DNA of 64,000 bases from CALMEH01 sp964548225. Lineage in GTDB: Bacteria; Acidobacteriota; Blastocatellia; Pyrinomonadales; Pyrinomonadaceae. Below, piece by piece: positions 47,170-56,295 of this stretch (positions are counted from its first letter, which is position 1; every line of letters begins with the position of its first letter). Both the position numbers and the translations under genes were made by a program. The DNA is taken from NCBI GenBank assembly GCA_964548225.1, contig CAZJQP010000017.1:6558-70557 (forward strand), read 5' to 3'. The notes beneath the pieces are model-generated. The model was given only the letters and a program-made list of their open reading frames with translations. It was not told where the DNA came from and did no database searches.

Positions 47170-49314
47170 ATGCTTAAAAAGTTATCGGCGATTTCCGCTA
47201 TCGTATATTTATCGGTTTATTTTGTCGCGGCACAAACCCCTATGGTTCAATCTTCACCGGCGACTGAACAGGACGAAGTAGTAAAAATTTCGACTAATTT
47301 GGTGCAGGTTGATGCAGTCGTGATTGATAAGGACGGAAAACAAATAACGAATCTGAAAGCTGATGACTTCGAGATTTTTCAAGACAGCAAACCTCAAAAC
47401 ATTACGCAATTTTCATATATTAGCACCGCTCCGAGAAGCAATCCGAACAACGTCCAAAACAATACCATCAATCAAGCGCAAACATTTCTGAGTCCGAACG
47501 GTTTCGGGCGTGTCCTTACGTTTATTGTTGACGATGGAAACTGCATCGCTTCACAAATTGGAATCACGGCAACACGCGAAGGTTTGACAAAATTTATTAA
47601 CGAACAAATGATGCCGAACGATTTAGTAGCAATTTACCAAACCCGCACGGGCAGTCTTTTAAATCAGCAATATACATCGGATAAAAACCAGCTACGGCGC
47701 ATTGTTAATAATATCAAATGGTCGCCCGACACGGTTTGCGGCAGTCGTGTCGGAGACCTTTTCGAGCGTGAGAAAGCCGATTTTACCGTGAAGGCTACGG
47801 GAACGGGTAAAAAGTCTTTTGAATCGCCTGCCGACCTCGAAGCACGCGAAAATTTTGAAGACAATATCCGCGAAAATAACGCTTTGAACACCATTGAAAC
47901 ACTGCGTTTTGTTACGAGCCGATTGAAAAATGTCGGCGGACGTAAAATCATTTTTTTTCTTTCTGACGGATTGCCGCTCGTTGGCAGAAACAATCGAATA
48001 TTTAGGTCAAACGAACTGCTCGGAACGCTGATTGCCGAAGCCAATCAATCATCTATCGTATTTAATTCCATTGACATACGCGGATTGTTCAATGCTTCGA
48101 TGCTTCAAGCCAATGACGATGTTTTGGTCGAACAACCAAATGTGGCGAAGCCGACAAGCACCGACAAAGCAATCATAAACCGCATCAATGACGCTCAAAA
48201 TTCGCAATCGGGCTTAGCGGTTTTAGCAAATGAAACCGGCGGTATTTTTTCGCGCGGGACTAATTTTCTCGACAACTCGATTCGAGACACATTAAATCGT
48301 GAAAAAGGTTTCTATTTGCTCGGCTATCAGCCTAATGACGAAACTTTCAAAGGCAAAAAATATCACAAAATCGAAATTCGTCTTAAAGGCACCGATTTAA
48401 CTGTGCTTTCGCGTTCGGGATTTTCCGTCAAAAATGTCGAAAACACCAAAGAAAAAAGTCGTAACGAAAAAGGTGAAATCATCGAAGCCCTAAGCTCACC
48501 ATTGCCTCTGACGGGTTTGAAATTGCGTTTAGACGGATTTTTCAGCAATTCTCCGACGGAAGGAAATTTTATTTTTTCCTTTCTGCGTTTGAACGGGCGC
48601 GAAATTACTTTTGTTGATGACGAAAAAGGACTTAAAAAAGCAGTTCTCGAAATAACCGTCGTTTTGTTGGACGAAAAAGGCAAAATAACAAACTCTTTCA
48701 GCCGTTCTCACATACTTCTCGTTGCCCCGCAAGATGTCGCTGTAATTCAGGAAAAAGGCATCATTTTACCGTTGCGAGTGCCGGTCAAAAGCGTGGGTAT
48801 TTTTAACCTTCGCGTTGCTGTGCGCGATGCTTCAAGCCGTCAAATCGGCTCTGCGGGTGAAATTGTCGAAGTTCCCGATTTGCAAAAAGGAGACTTGTTT
48901 CTTTCGACCGTTGCGCTTGCCGCATTTGACCAAAACGGCAATCCGATTTCAGCGGCGGCGGTAAAAACCGAAAACGGCACGGCGACAATTGAATCGCTCA
49001 TTCCGAATTTTCGGCGCGGCACAAACATTGCTTTCGTCTATACGCTCTACAACGTCCAGATTGATAAAACCTCGAAAAAACCGAATCTGACCGTCCAAAC
49101 CGAACTTTATCAAAACGGAAAAATCGTTTCGGAAACCAAGCCGAAGGCGGTTGAACTCGAACAAAAAACGGATTGGCGGCGAATAGACAGTAGCGATTTT
49201 TTGCAGTCGGTTGGAAATATGGCTATCGGGAATTATAGTCTGCGTGTCGTTATCAACGATTTGACCTCCGGCAAAAAGGTTGAGTATTGGGCGGAATTTG
49301 ATTTAATTAACTGA
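47170..49314 (+). CDS. Secreted VWFA-related protein of acidobacterial type
   Basis: The 714 residues begin with a signal peptide (about 1-22, LSAISAIVYLSVYFVAAQ). The VWFA-related domain runs about 40-420: ISTNLVQVDAVVIDKDGKQI, LKADDFEIFQDSKPQNITQF (the family hallmark), FGRVLTFIVDDGNC where the MIDAS DxSxS is not intact, and FFLSDGLPLVGRN. The second half (about 440-714) is beta-rich, with LNGREITFVDDEKGL and DTVALAAFDQNGNP-type strands, perhaps for protein contacts. Role is unknown; surface or periplasmic protein interaction is likely. The stop codon lies in the terminal repeat of a miniature element. Confidence 0.88.
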   Translation: MLKKLSAISAIVYLSVYFVAAQTPMVQSSPATEQDEVVKISTNLVQVDAVVIDKDGKQITNLKADDFEIFQDSKPQNITQFSYISTAPRSNPNNVQNNTINQAQTFLSPNGFGRVLTFIVDDGNCIASQIGITATREGLTKFINEQMMPNDLVAIYQTRTGSLLNQQYTSDKNQLRRIVNNIKWSPDTVCGSRVGDLFEREKADFTVKATGTGKKSFESPADLEARENFEDNIRENNALNTIETLRFVTSRLKNVGGRKIIFFLSDGLPLVGRNNRIFRSNELLGTLIAEANQSSIVFNSIDIRGLFNASMLQANDDVLVEQPNVAKPTSTDKAIINRINDAQNSQSGLAVLANETGGIFSRGTNFLDNSIRDTLNREKGFYLLGYQPNDETFKGKKYHKIEIRLKGTDLTVLSRSGFSVKNVENTKEKSRNEKGEIIEALSSPLPLTGLKLRLDGFFSNSPTEGNFIFSFLRLNGREITFVDDEKGLKKAVLEITVVLLDEKGKITNSFSRSHILLVAPQDVAVIQEKGIILPLRVPVKSVGIFNLRVAVRDASSRQIGSAGEIVEVPDLQKGDLFLSTVALAAFDQNGNPISAAAVKTENGTATIESLIPNFRRGTNIAFVYTLYNVQIDKTSKKPNLTVQTELYQNGKIVSETKPKAVELEQKTDWRRIDSSDFLQSVGNMAIGNYSLRVVINDLTSGKKVEYWAEFDLIN

Positions 49315-49390
49315 TATTACGCCGTTTTGATTTTTGTCGCTAAAACGCGATAAAAGCCAAAAATTCAAACTTTGCGTAACATCAGTTAAT
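49306..49390. mobile_element. 85-bp miniature element at the end of the VWFA gene
   Basis: Ends ATTAACTGATATTACGC and GCGTAACATCAGTTAAT are inverted repeats, flanked by TTAA. The sequence CTGATxTTACGC is the same terminus as the 247-bp element at 5304-5550, and the interior has the same TTTTTGTCGCT words. The VWFA stop TGA (49312-49314) is inside the left end. Confidence 0.75.
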
Positions 49391-49398
49391 TTAATAAT

Positions 49399-51594
49399 TT
49401 ACTTTAAATATTTCACCATCGAAATGCGCGTTCCGTCGTCAACTTGTTCTAACTTTACTTCGTCCATCAAAGTTTTCATCAGATTCAAGCCCCAACCGCG
49501 TCTGCCTTCGTCGGGCGCGATTTCCTGCGCTTGTTTGTCTGCAAGACGCAAACCGCGATTTGAAATTGTAATGGTAAGTTTGTCGTCTTCGACCGCAAAT
49601 TTCTGATAAATTTTTTGGTCTGGGCTTAAACTGTGTTCCGTCGCGTTGATGCAGGCTTCAACCAAAGCGGTTTTGATTTGATTGATTGCTTTCGGCGCAA
49701 AATGATGTCGGCGGGCGATGTCTTCAATGGTTTGCGCGGCGATTAATTCGGTGTCTTCGCCCATCGGCACAATCATCTCGTATTCATTTTGAATTGCTTT
49801 TTTGCCGATTGCATCTTCCGCTCTGAGATAATTTATCAAAAGTTCGACTTGTTTTTTGCTCGAACCGAAAGCGTTGCGAAAGCGCAAAACTTCCATAGCT
49901 TCAGGCGAAAAACCTTCGGGAGCAACGAGCCAAATTTGATTTTTCGGAAAATTGCACATCAACGCAACCATTTCCAACCTGTCGCACCAAAACTCTGTAA
50001 CTTCCCTACTTGCTTCAAGTTTTGAATCAATTTCCGCCGCCAGCCAAACGATTTCGCCTTCGGTGGAATAAATTGATTCTTCAAATCCGAGTGCAATTGC
50101 CGAGCGTTCTTTCTCGGAAAATTGTTTCAACGGTGGATAAAAAGCAACCGTGTGCGCCGTATAAATTATCTGTGGCAAAACGATGTTTGCCGATTCGTTT
50201 TCGAGTTTTGCAAGAATTTCTTCATCGCTTACGCCTTTGTAATTTTCCTTGAAATTCGCGTAATCAAGAAGAGCGAGCGGCGTTTCCTGACAATCGAAAA
50301 CCGACAGAAGTTCGCGCAAACCGATTGCCGATGAACGCCGATAAAATTTCGCCATCGTTTCGGGCGCACGTTTCAAAAACTCCGAAAGCGTTTCGCCAAA
50401 CACTAACGCACGGTTTTCTTCAAGAGTTTCGAGCCGAAAACGCGCTTTGATATAATCATTTAGAACTTCTTTTTCATCGGAAACTTCAACTAAATTTGAA
50501 GAAATGTGGAGAATTTCATTATCGTTCAAAAAACGCATTGACCGATAAAATTCCGCCGTGGTCAAACTACTGCGCTTTTGCCACGCTTCGATTGGTGTTT
50601 TTTCTTTTTCAAGCGTCAAAGCATCAAACATCAACCCCGAAAACTTCTTTTGCGTTTCGACATCGGGTGAAATATCGGCGAAAAATGTGTCGTAAAATTT
50701 AGCGATTCTGCCGCCGAAAAGTTCGTTTGCATAAATTATTTCGACGTTTTGGAAACTGTCCAAATTTCTCCCTTTTTCGCCGGCGGATTGAAATATAAAT
50801 TTAATAAACAAAGGAGTTCCGGCAAACTGCGCGGCAATCAAATCGCGCGTTTGATCGTTGAGCTTAACTTCAAACTCTTCTGCCAAACTTTCTGCCAACA
50901 TTCCGGCTTCCGAAAATGAAAGTTGTTGGAGTTCGATTGAACCATAATTGCCCCGAAACTTTTCGTAAATAAAACGCCGATGTCCGGCGAAAACGAAATT
51001 AACCGAAGAACGCGCATAAATTTCGTTTAATTCTTCGATAAAGTTAAACTCGCCCACGAAATTTTCGGCTTCGTGCAGATTATCAATCATCACGAAAAAC
51101 TTGGTATTATTTGCCACCGCACGAAGCGGTGCGCTCAAGGCTTGGCGGATAAAAGCACGTTCGTTGTTGAGCCGGGTTTCGCGCAGACAAGTTTCGACAA
51201 TTCGGTCAATCCAATAACCGTCGGAAGGCAAAGCGAGTTCGGCAAGTTCGCAAATTTCAGGCGAAGCATCAAAAATCGTTGCATCTTGCCGTCGAAAAGC
51301 GATAGTCTGCGCCAAAAATGTCTGCAAAAACCGAATCGCGCATTGTTTCGCAGATTTATCCGATTTTTTTACCGCAAAATAAAAAGGAATGACATCGCCG
51401 TTTTCTCTGAAAAGCCGGTCGTAAGTTTGCCGCAAAAGTTCCGACGCACCGAGTGTCGGCGCGTGAAGAAGCAAAAGCGCATTCGTCCGCCGCTCACCGC
51501 GGGCGTGTGCCGAAAGCGTGTTCGCTTCGCGTGTTCTGCCGATAAAATTTTCGGCTTTTACGGAAGCTAGAATTTTCTCGTCTCCAAAATTCAT
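49399..51594 (-). CDS. AAA/NACHT-like ATPase-fold protein fused to RsbW-type HATPase domain
   Basis: The 731 residues start with an AAA/ORC-like module: FIGRTREANTLSAHARGE at the N-terminus, NALLLLHAPTLGASELLRQ where a Walker A loop is expected but lacks GKS/T, and KFFVMIDNLHEAENF as Walker B-like. A helical middle (about 330-580) follows. The C-terminal domain (about 600-731) is an RsbW-like HATPase: TALVEACINATEHSLS (N box) and GRRGWGLNLMKTLMDEV (G box). It might bind the STAS protein and switch it by phosphorylation, with the first module as a sensor. Orientation is the same as STAS, HD-GYP and GGDEF genes. Confidence 0.8.
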   Translation of the reverse strand: MNFGDEKILASVKAENFIGRTREANTLSAHARGERRTNALLLLHAPTLGASELLRQTYDRLFRENGDVIPFYFAVKKSDKSAKQCAIRFLQTFLAQTIAFRRQDATIFDASPEICELAELALPSDGYWIDRIVETCLRETRLNNERAFIRQALSAPLRAVANNTKFFVMIDNLHEAENFVGEFNFIEELNEIYARSSVNFVFAGHRRFIYEKFRGNYGSIELQQLSFSEAGMLAESLAEEFEVKLNDQTRDLIAAQFAGTPLFIKFIFQSAGEKGRNLDSFQNVEIIYANELFGGRIAKFYDTFFADISPDVETQKKFSGLMFDALTLEKEKTPIEAWQKRSSLTTAEFYRSMRFLNDNEILHISSNLVEVSDEKEVLNDYIKARFRLETLEENRALVFGETLSEFLKRAPETMAKFYRRSSAIGLRELLSVFDCQETPLALLDYANFKENYKGVSDEEILAKLENESANIVLPQIIYTAHTVAFYPPLKQFSEKERSAIALGFEESIYSTEGEIVWLAAEIDSKLEASREVTEFWCDRLEMVALMCNFPKNQIWLVAPEGFSPEAMEVLRFRNAFGSSKKQVELLINYLRAEDAIGKKAIQNEYEMIVPMGEDTELIAAQTIEDIARRHHFAPKAINQIKTALVEACINATEHSLSPDQKIYQKFAVEDDKLTITISNRGLRLADKQAQEIAPDEGRRGWGLNLMKTLMDEVKLEQVDDGTRISMVKYLK

Positions 51595-51665
51595 AAATCT
51601 TAAGAATAATTATTCATGGACGAATGCAGATATTTTCTGACTTTTACCTGTGAATAATTGCTCTT

Positions 51666-53720
51666 TTAATTTTCATATACTTGAACTTTATTTTTGCCGT
51701 TTTGCTTCGCTTTTCGCAAGGCTTCGTCAGCGGTTTTGATGATCATTTCAGAATTTGAAACCTCGTGCGAAAATGTCGTAACACCAAGGCTGACCGTAAT
51801 TTTGCGCGACGGAAAATCAATGTTTTCAACAGATTGGCGCATACGTTCGGCGATTGTTGCGGCTTCTCTTAAAGTCGTCTGCGGCAAAAGAACGCAAAAT
51901 TCTTCGCCGCCGTAACGCGCCGCCACATCTTCGCCGCGCAAACCGGAAGTCATTGCCTTAACGGCTTGACGCAAAACTTCATCGCCGGTTTGCACACCGA
52001 AATCTTTGTTGAACTTGCCGAAATCGTCAACGTCAATCAAAACAAAACTCATCGGAAAACCGTTTCGGCTGGAGCGTTTAATTTCTTCTTCGAGACGCGG
52101 CATCAAATATCTTCGATTAAGCAATCCGGTCAGCGCGTCCGTAACGGCTTGATGTTCAAAATCGCTTGCCTGATGTTTCAAATTAAAACGATCAATCAAA
52201 ACGCTGATTTGCGGCGCGATTGTTTCTAAGATTTCCAAATCCGCTTTGCCGTAAGTTTTTCTGCCGATGCGGTCGGTAAAATTCATCACACCGATTTTGC
52301 GCGTGCCGACGGTCAGCGGATAAGCGATAAAAGATTCGGTTTTATAACCCCATTCAAACGGCGCGGCGCGAAGTCCGATTTTTGTAACGTCTTCGACAAC
52401 CGCCGGTTTATTTTCGGAAAGAACCGCGCCCGCAACCCGTGCGCCGACGTTTTCTTTCAAAGTTTTCAAATATTCGGCGCGTGTGCCGACGGCGGCTTTG
52501 ACTGTAAAACTTTCGTTCGTTTCATCAAAAAGTAAAATCGAACCGCGTTCGGCGCGAAGAAGTTCGGCGGAAACTTGCGCCAGATTTGTCCAAAAATCTT
52601 CCTCATCAACATTTCGCAGATTTTCGTTAAACTTTCGCAGCGCATCTTCCAAAACCGCACGGCGCGAAAGTTCTTCGCGCAGACGCAAAATTTCGAGCGA
52701 CGGCGCAACCGAATGACAAAAACGCGCAATATGTTTTTTCGTGCCTTCGTCTTTGATTTCGTCGGCAACAATCAGCGCGTTGACAATTCGCGTTCCGACG
52801 GCAATCGGGAAAAGGTTTATTTTTTGCGGCGTTTCCGAATCATTTTTCTCGCGCAATTCGAGCGAATCTTCTTTCTGCGCGGCTTCAATCAAACGCTTAT
52901 CGTCTGCGGCAAGGCTGATTTGCAGATTTCGCGCCTTCAAACTTCCGGCGGCGAAAATTATCTCCAAACGATTCGCACGGCGTTCGAGCCACGCCAAATC
53001 TTTGACCGCATAACGGCTTTCTAAAAACTCCAAAATCGAATGAAAGGCGCGTTCGTAATTCAAATTCAAAAGCGAACCGAAAAGCGAACGCCACACGGCG
53101 GAATCTTCGGCTTCTTCGGGATTTCGCGCCGTTGTTGCCGCAATCGTTACGGGTTTTTCATCGTTTTTTTGGTGAAACTGCTCGACTAATTTAGAGATTT
53201 CTTCTATTTTTTCGGGTTTTGCATTTAATTTATCTAATTCATCGAGGGCGATTTGTTCGTCTTCGCGTAATTTTTGCAGACGATTTGCCAACGAATCCAA
53301 ATTTTTCGGCGAACCGCTAAGAAGCACGTTTTCAAAAAAAGCCGACGGCGGAAAATTCTTCCAATCGCCCGAAATAGCGCGTTGCGTGGCGGCGCGATAG
53401 TCTTCCGCTTTCAAAAAAGTGCGCCCGACAATCGCCACCGCATTTTCTCGCATCGGCACGGCTTTGCAGTTCAGCCCCGCATAACATTTATAATCAACCG
53501 CCGCGCCGGCTTCCTGTGTCATTTCAAAAGCGCGACCGCAAAATTTCGCACATTCGGGCGCAAATTCGTGCGAATTATACAGCGCACGGCACATCGAATT
53601 GTTATTTGATTGCAAAACGGCAGACGAATCTTCATCTACCAAGACAATCGCCAAGCCGTTCTTTTCGGCGAGCGCGTCTTGCAGATTTTCCCACAAAAGT
53701 TTCTCGGTCTGCGTTTTCAT
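51666..53720 (-). CDS. PocR-like sensor-GAF-GGDEF diguanylate cyclase
   Basis: From ATG 53720 (MKTQTEKLLWENLQDAL) the protein has 684 residues. The N-terminus (about 20-115) has PocR-like Cys spacing: SMCRALYNSHEFAPECAKFC and YKCYAGLNCKAVPM. A coiled coil and GAF-like domains follow (about 345-510, ERGSILLFDETNESFTVKAA, GTRKIGVMNFTDR), and the GGDEF domain ends it: TDALTGLLNRRYLMPRLEEE, then RYGGEEFCVLLPQ at about residue 602. GGEEF is a functional form, so c-di-GMP synthesis is expected, perhaps in response to a small ligand or redox signal. Start 14 codons upstream is unlikely. Confidence 0.87.
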   Translation of the reverse strand: MKTQTEKLLWENLQDALAEKNGLAIVLVDEDSSAVLQSNNNSMCRALYNSHEFAPECAKFCGRAFEMTQEAGAAVDYKCYAGLNCKAVPMRENAVAIVGRTFLKAEDYRAATQRAISGDWKNFPPSAFFENVLLSGSPKNLDSLANRLQKLREDEQIALDELDKLNAKPEKIEEISKLVEQFHQKNDEKPVTIAATTARNPEEAEDSAVWRSLFGSLLNLNYERAFHSILEFLESRYAVKDLAWLERRANRLEIIFAAGSLKARNLQISLAADDKRLIEAAQKEDSLELREKNDSETPQKINLFPIAVGTRIVNALIVADEIKDEGTKKHIARFCHSVAPSLEILRLREELSRRAVLEDALRKFNENLRNVDEEDFWTNLAQVSAELLRAERGSILLFDETNESFTVKAAVGTRAEYLKTLKENVGARVAGAVLSENKPAVVEDVTKIGLRAAPFEWGYKTESFIAYPLTVGTRKIGVMNFTDRIGRKTYGKADLEILETIAPQISVLIDRFNLKHQASDFEHQAVTDALTGLLNRRYLMPRLEEEIKRSSRNGFPMSFVLIDVDDFGKFNKDFGVQTGDEVLRQAVKAMTSGLRGEDVAARYGGEEFCVLLPQTTLREAATIAERMRQSVENIDFPSRKITVSLGVTTFSHEVSNSEMIIKTADEALRKAKQNGKNKVQVYEN

Positions 53721-53762
53721 TGAATATTTAATAATTCCGCTTATTAGATGATTGAAAATCAA

Positions 53763-54057
53763 TCGGCGTTCAATACTTATTGGCTAATATAGGTTTAATC
53801 GGCGCGAGATTTCATTTAAATTCGGCTTATTTTAATTTTTTTTTTCGGCTTTATAATTCCACATTTTTGATTTGTCGAAACCGTCCGCAAACGTATCAGA
53901 CGAATGCACCGAATTGATACAAGCCGTCGGACATTATATTTTCGTATTTTCCGTCAAACATTGTATTTATCGGCACTTCACTTGTTTGGCACACTAATTG
54001 ATTAAGCATTTTACAAGTTAAAGCAATGAATTTTAACTTAAAGGAGTTTTACAAATT
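53763..54057. other. Spacer before the DUF2383 gene
   Basis: No gene seen. It should contain the promoters of both divergent neighbours. TGGCACACTAATTGAT (53987-54002) recalls a sigma-54 site but lacks the C of the -12 TTGC. AAGGAG stands before the DUF2383 start at about 54041. Confidence 0.5.
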
Positions 54058-54570
54058 ATGACAAATGAATACACAACAACCGGCACAGAAACAATTACGA
54101 ACGATGATGTTATTTCGACATTGAACAATTTAATCGAAACCTGCAAAGACGGGCAAGAAGGCTTTAAACAAGCCGCCGAAGGCGTGCAAAATTCGCAACT
54201 GAAAACGGCTTTTTATGACTTCGGACAGCAACGCGCACAATTTGCGGGCGAACTTCAAACGCTCGTGCGCGAACTCGGCGGCGATCCCGAAACGACTTCA
54301 AGCACCGCCGGAGCATTGCATCGCGGTTGGATAAACATCAAATCGGTCATTACCGGACAAGACGACGGCGCAATTCTTAACGAATGCGAACGCGGCGAAG
54401 ACGTTGCCAAAAATGCTTATAAAGACGCTGTGGCAATGAATCTTCCGGCAAATATTGCATCAATAGTTCAACAACAATATAAAGCCGTTCAATCAGCCCA
54501 CGATAACGTAAGGTCATGGCGCGACACAGCAAATAACAGTGCTTCAAACACCGCAACAAGTGCTAAATAA
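54058..54570 (+). CDS. DUF2383 (PA2169-like) ferritin-fold stress protein
   Basis: The 170 residues form a four-helix protein of the PA2169/DUF2383 family: NDDVISTLNNLIETCKDGQE, AFYDFGQQRAQFAGELQTLV, then GGDPETTSSTAGALHRGWI with the family-typical H-R-GW, and LNECERGEDVAKNAYKDAV. The fold is that of ferritin-like proteins, but iron ligands are incomplete, so iron storage is not assured. Family members are often induced in stress or stationary phase. AAGGAG precedes the start, and a perfect hairpin terminator follows. Confidence 0.88.
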   Translation: MTNEYTTTGTETITNDDVISTLNNLIETCKDGQEGFKQAAEGVQNSQLKTAFYDFGQQRAQFAGELQTLVRELGGDPETTSSTAGALHRGWINIKSVITGQDDGAILNECERGEDVAKNAYKDAVAMNLPANIASIVQQQYKAVQSAHDNVRSWRDTANNSASNTATSAK

Positions 54571-54613
54571 TTTTTGGTAGGGACATATCTCACGTTTTTT
54601 TTCATACGTCTCC

Positions 54614-54655
54614 AAAAAACAGAAAGGCTCGAAATTTCGAGCCTTTCTGTTTTTT
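54614..54655 (+). terminator. Terminator after the DUF2383 gene
   Basis: Perfect 21-bp inverted repeat (arms 54614-54634 and 54635-54655), ending in T6. It is also symmetric, so it could serve both strands. Confidence 0.93.
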
Positions 54656-54862
54656 ATTTCCGCAAACATCCGTAAAATCTGCAAAAAGCGAAAATACCTG
54701 AAAAATCCCCAAAAATAGCAATCAAATCTTTCTTTAGGCGCGTGTTCAATAACAAAAGCTCAACTTTTTGATAGTTGCTTTCGCTAACTTTTTTGTTTTC
54801 TATAAAAACATCTTCAAAATGAGTGGCACATTAGGTAAGTAAAGTTTTTTCTTTCTCATTTC

Positions 54863-55828
54863 TTACTTCTCATTTGTTATCAACACAATTTTGCCGAAGG
54901 CTTTATCTTCAATGACGGCGCGATGCGAATCTGCGGCGTTTTTCAGATCAAAACTTCTGCCGACAACCGGATTTAGGAAACCTTCGCTTAAACCGTTGAA
55001 GATTGCTTCGTGGATTTCGTTCATTTCGGCTTCGGGCGCGTTGAACAGAGCCATCCCGAAGATGCTTGCTTCTTTGCCCATCGTCAGACGCGGATTGAAG
55101 TCCAAACTTCCGCGATTACCGATGATGACAATGCGCCCGAACATTTTCAGAACGTCGAAGTCTTTCACCAGATTGACATTGGCGAGCATCTCTAAAACTA
55201 CGTTCACGCCGCCCGTGGCTTCGAGAATCTTCTGTAAATAATCTTCGTCCGCGTGATTAAATACGAAGTCCGCGCCTTGTTCTTTGACGAGCTTCCGACC
55301 TTCATCCGAACTCGCCGTGCCGACAACGCTTAAGCCCGCATTCTTTGCCCATTGAATCGCCGCCGTCCCGACTCCGCCCGATGCGCCGTGTATCAAAACC
55401 GTTTCGCCTTGTCGCGCCTTCGCCTTTTGAAACAATGCCCGATATGAAGTTCCGTAAGGCACAAATACGCCCGCGCCTTGTTCAAACGAAACATTTTCGG
55501 GAAGTTTGATAAGATGTTTTTCTTCGCACAAACAATATTCGGCGTAAGTCCCGCTCACGGAATCAGCCGTCAAAACACGGTCGCCAACCTTGAACTTTTC
55601 GACATCATCCCCAACCGCTTCGACTACGCCCGCGCCATCTTTGCCCGGCGTATATGGCGGATTCGGCTTGACGGGATAAACTCCGGCGCGAATATATGTA
55701 TCAACCGGATTAACTCCAGCCGCTTCGATTTTAACCAATATTTGATTGCTCTTCGGCGTTGGCATTTCGACATCTTCCAACTTCATCACGTCCGCCGCGC
55801 CGAATTCTCTGACAATTATTGCTTTCAT
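54863..55828 (-). CDS. NADPH:quinone reductase-like MDR oxidoreductase, copy 1
   Basis: The 321 residues belong to the medium-chain reductases that lack structural zinc. The N-terminal catalytic part has KAIIVREFGAADVMKLEDVE, then GVNPVDTYIRAG and PGKDGAGVVEAVGDDVEKFK; the nucleotide fold has LIHGASGGVGTAAIQWAKNAG. Such enzymes reduce quinones and other electrophiles with NADPH. It lies 92 bp downstream of trxA on the same strand, with an imperfect palindrome (55848-55915) in between, which could stop or attenuate transcription. A relative of 318 residues lies at 60179. Confidence 0.9.
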   Translation of the reverse strand: MKAIIVREFGAADVMKLEDVEMPTPKSNQILVKIEAAGVNPVDTYIRAGVYPVKPNPPYTPGKDGAGVVEAVGDDVEKFKVGDRVLTADSVSGTYAEYCLCEEKHLIKLPENVSFEQGAGVFVPYGTSYRALFQKAKARQGETVLIHGASGGVGTAAIQWAKNAGLSVVGTASSDEGRKLVKEQGADFVFNHADEDYLQKILEATGGVNVVLEMLANVNLVKDFDVLKMFGRIVIIGNRGSLDFNPRLTMGKEASIFGMALFNAPEAEMNEIHEAIFNGLSEGFLNPVVGRSFDLKNAADSHRAVIEDKAFGKIVLITNEK

Positions 55829-55847
55829 TTTTTTAAGTATAGAGGGA

Positions 55848-55915
55848 CAAGAGACAAGGAACGAGGGACGAGGGAAAATCTGTCTTCTCTCGTCCCTCGT
55901 CCCTTGTCCCTCGTT
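55848..55915. repeat. Inverted repeat of GAGGGACGAGGGA words
   Basis: GGAACGAGGGACGAGGGA (about 55858) and TCGTCCCTCGTCCCTTGTCC (about 55889) pair into an imperfect hairpin between trxA and the quinone reductase gene. Confidence 0.8.
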
Positions 55916-55920
55916 GCTAA

Positions 55921-56247
55921 TTAGACATATTTTTCGACAACTTTCGCAATCGCTTCACGCGAGACTGCGCCGACAATTCTTTCTTGCTCTTGCCCGTTTT
56001 TGAACAAGATGAGCGTCGGAATACCGCGAATCCCAAAGCGTTGCGGGACGTTCATATTCTCGTCCACGTTCATCTTATAAATGTTTGCTTTGCCTTGATA
56101 ATCCGTAGCCACCTGCTCCACCGAAGGCGCGATCATCCGACAAGGTCCACACCATTCCGCCCAAAAATCCACCAAAACCGGCTTGTCCGAACCTAAAACG
56201 TCCGCTTCAAAGTTGCCGTCCGTTGCTTCTTTTACATTTGCACTCAT
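55921..56247 (-). CDS. trxA: Thioredoxin
   Basis: The 108 residues are a canonical thioredoxin: LVDFWAEWCGPCRMIAPSVE carries the WCGPC redox pair, DYQGKANIYKMNVDENMNVP and the cis-Pro in FGIRGIPTLILFKNGQ complete the fold. It reduces protein disulfides in the cytoplasm, for instance in ribonucleotide reductase, methionine sulfoxide reductase and peroxiredoxins. It lies 48 bp after OsmC in a same-strand row of redox genes; thioredoxin could also recycle the glutathione peroxidase at 62971, whose family often uses thioredoxin. Confidence 0.96.
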   Translation of the reverse strand: MSANVKEATDGNFEADVLGSDKPVLVDFWAEWCGPCRMIAPSVEQVATDYQGKANIYKMNVDENMNVPQRFGIRGIPTLILFKNGQEQERIVGAVSREAIAKVVEKYV

Positions 56248-56295
56248 AATAATATTTACTCCTATAAATAACCTAAATTACTTTAATTTTACGAT

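Noticed and set aside
53987..54002. TGGCACACTAATTGAT as a sigma-54 promoter for the DUF2383 gene
   Set aside because: The -12 element reads TTGA in place of TTGC, which removes the critical C; kept only as a weak possibility.
54823..54840. TGGCACATTAGGTAAG near the quinone reductase gene as a sigma-54 site
   Set aside because: No TTGC at the right distance, and the gene it would face runs the other way.
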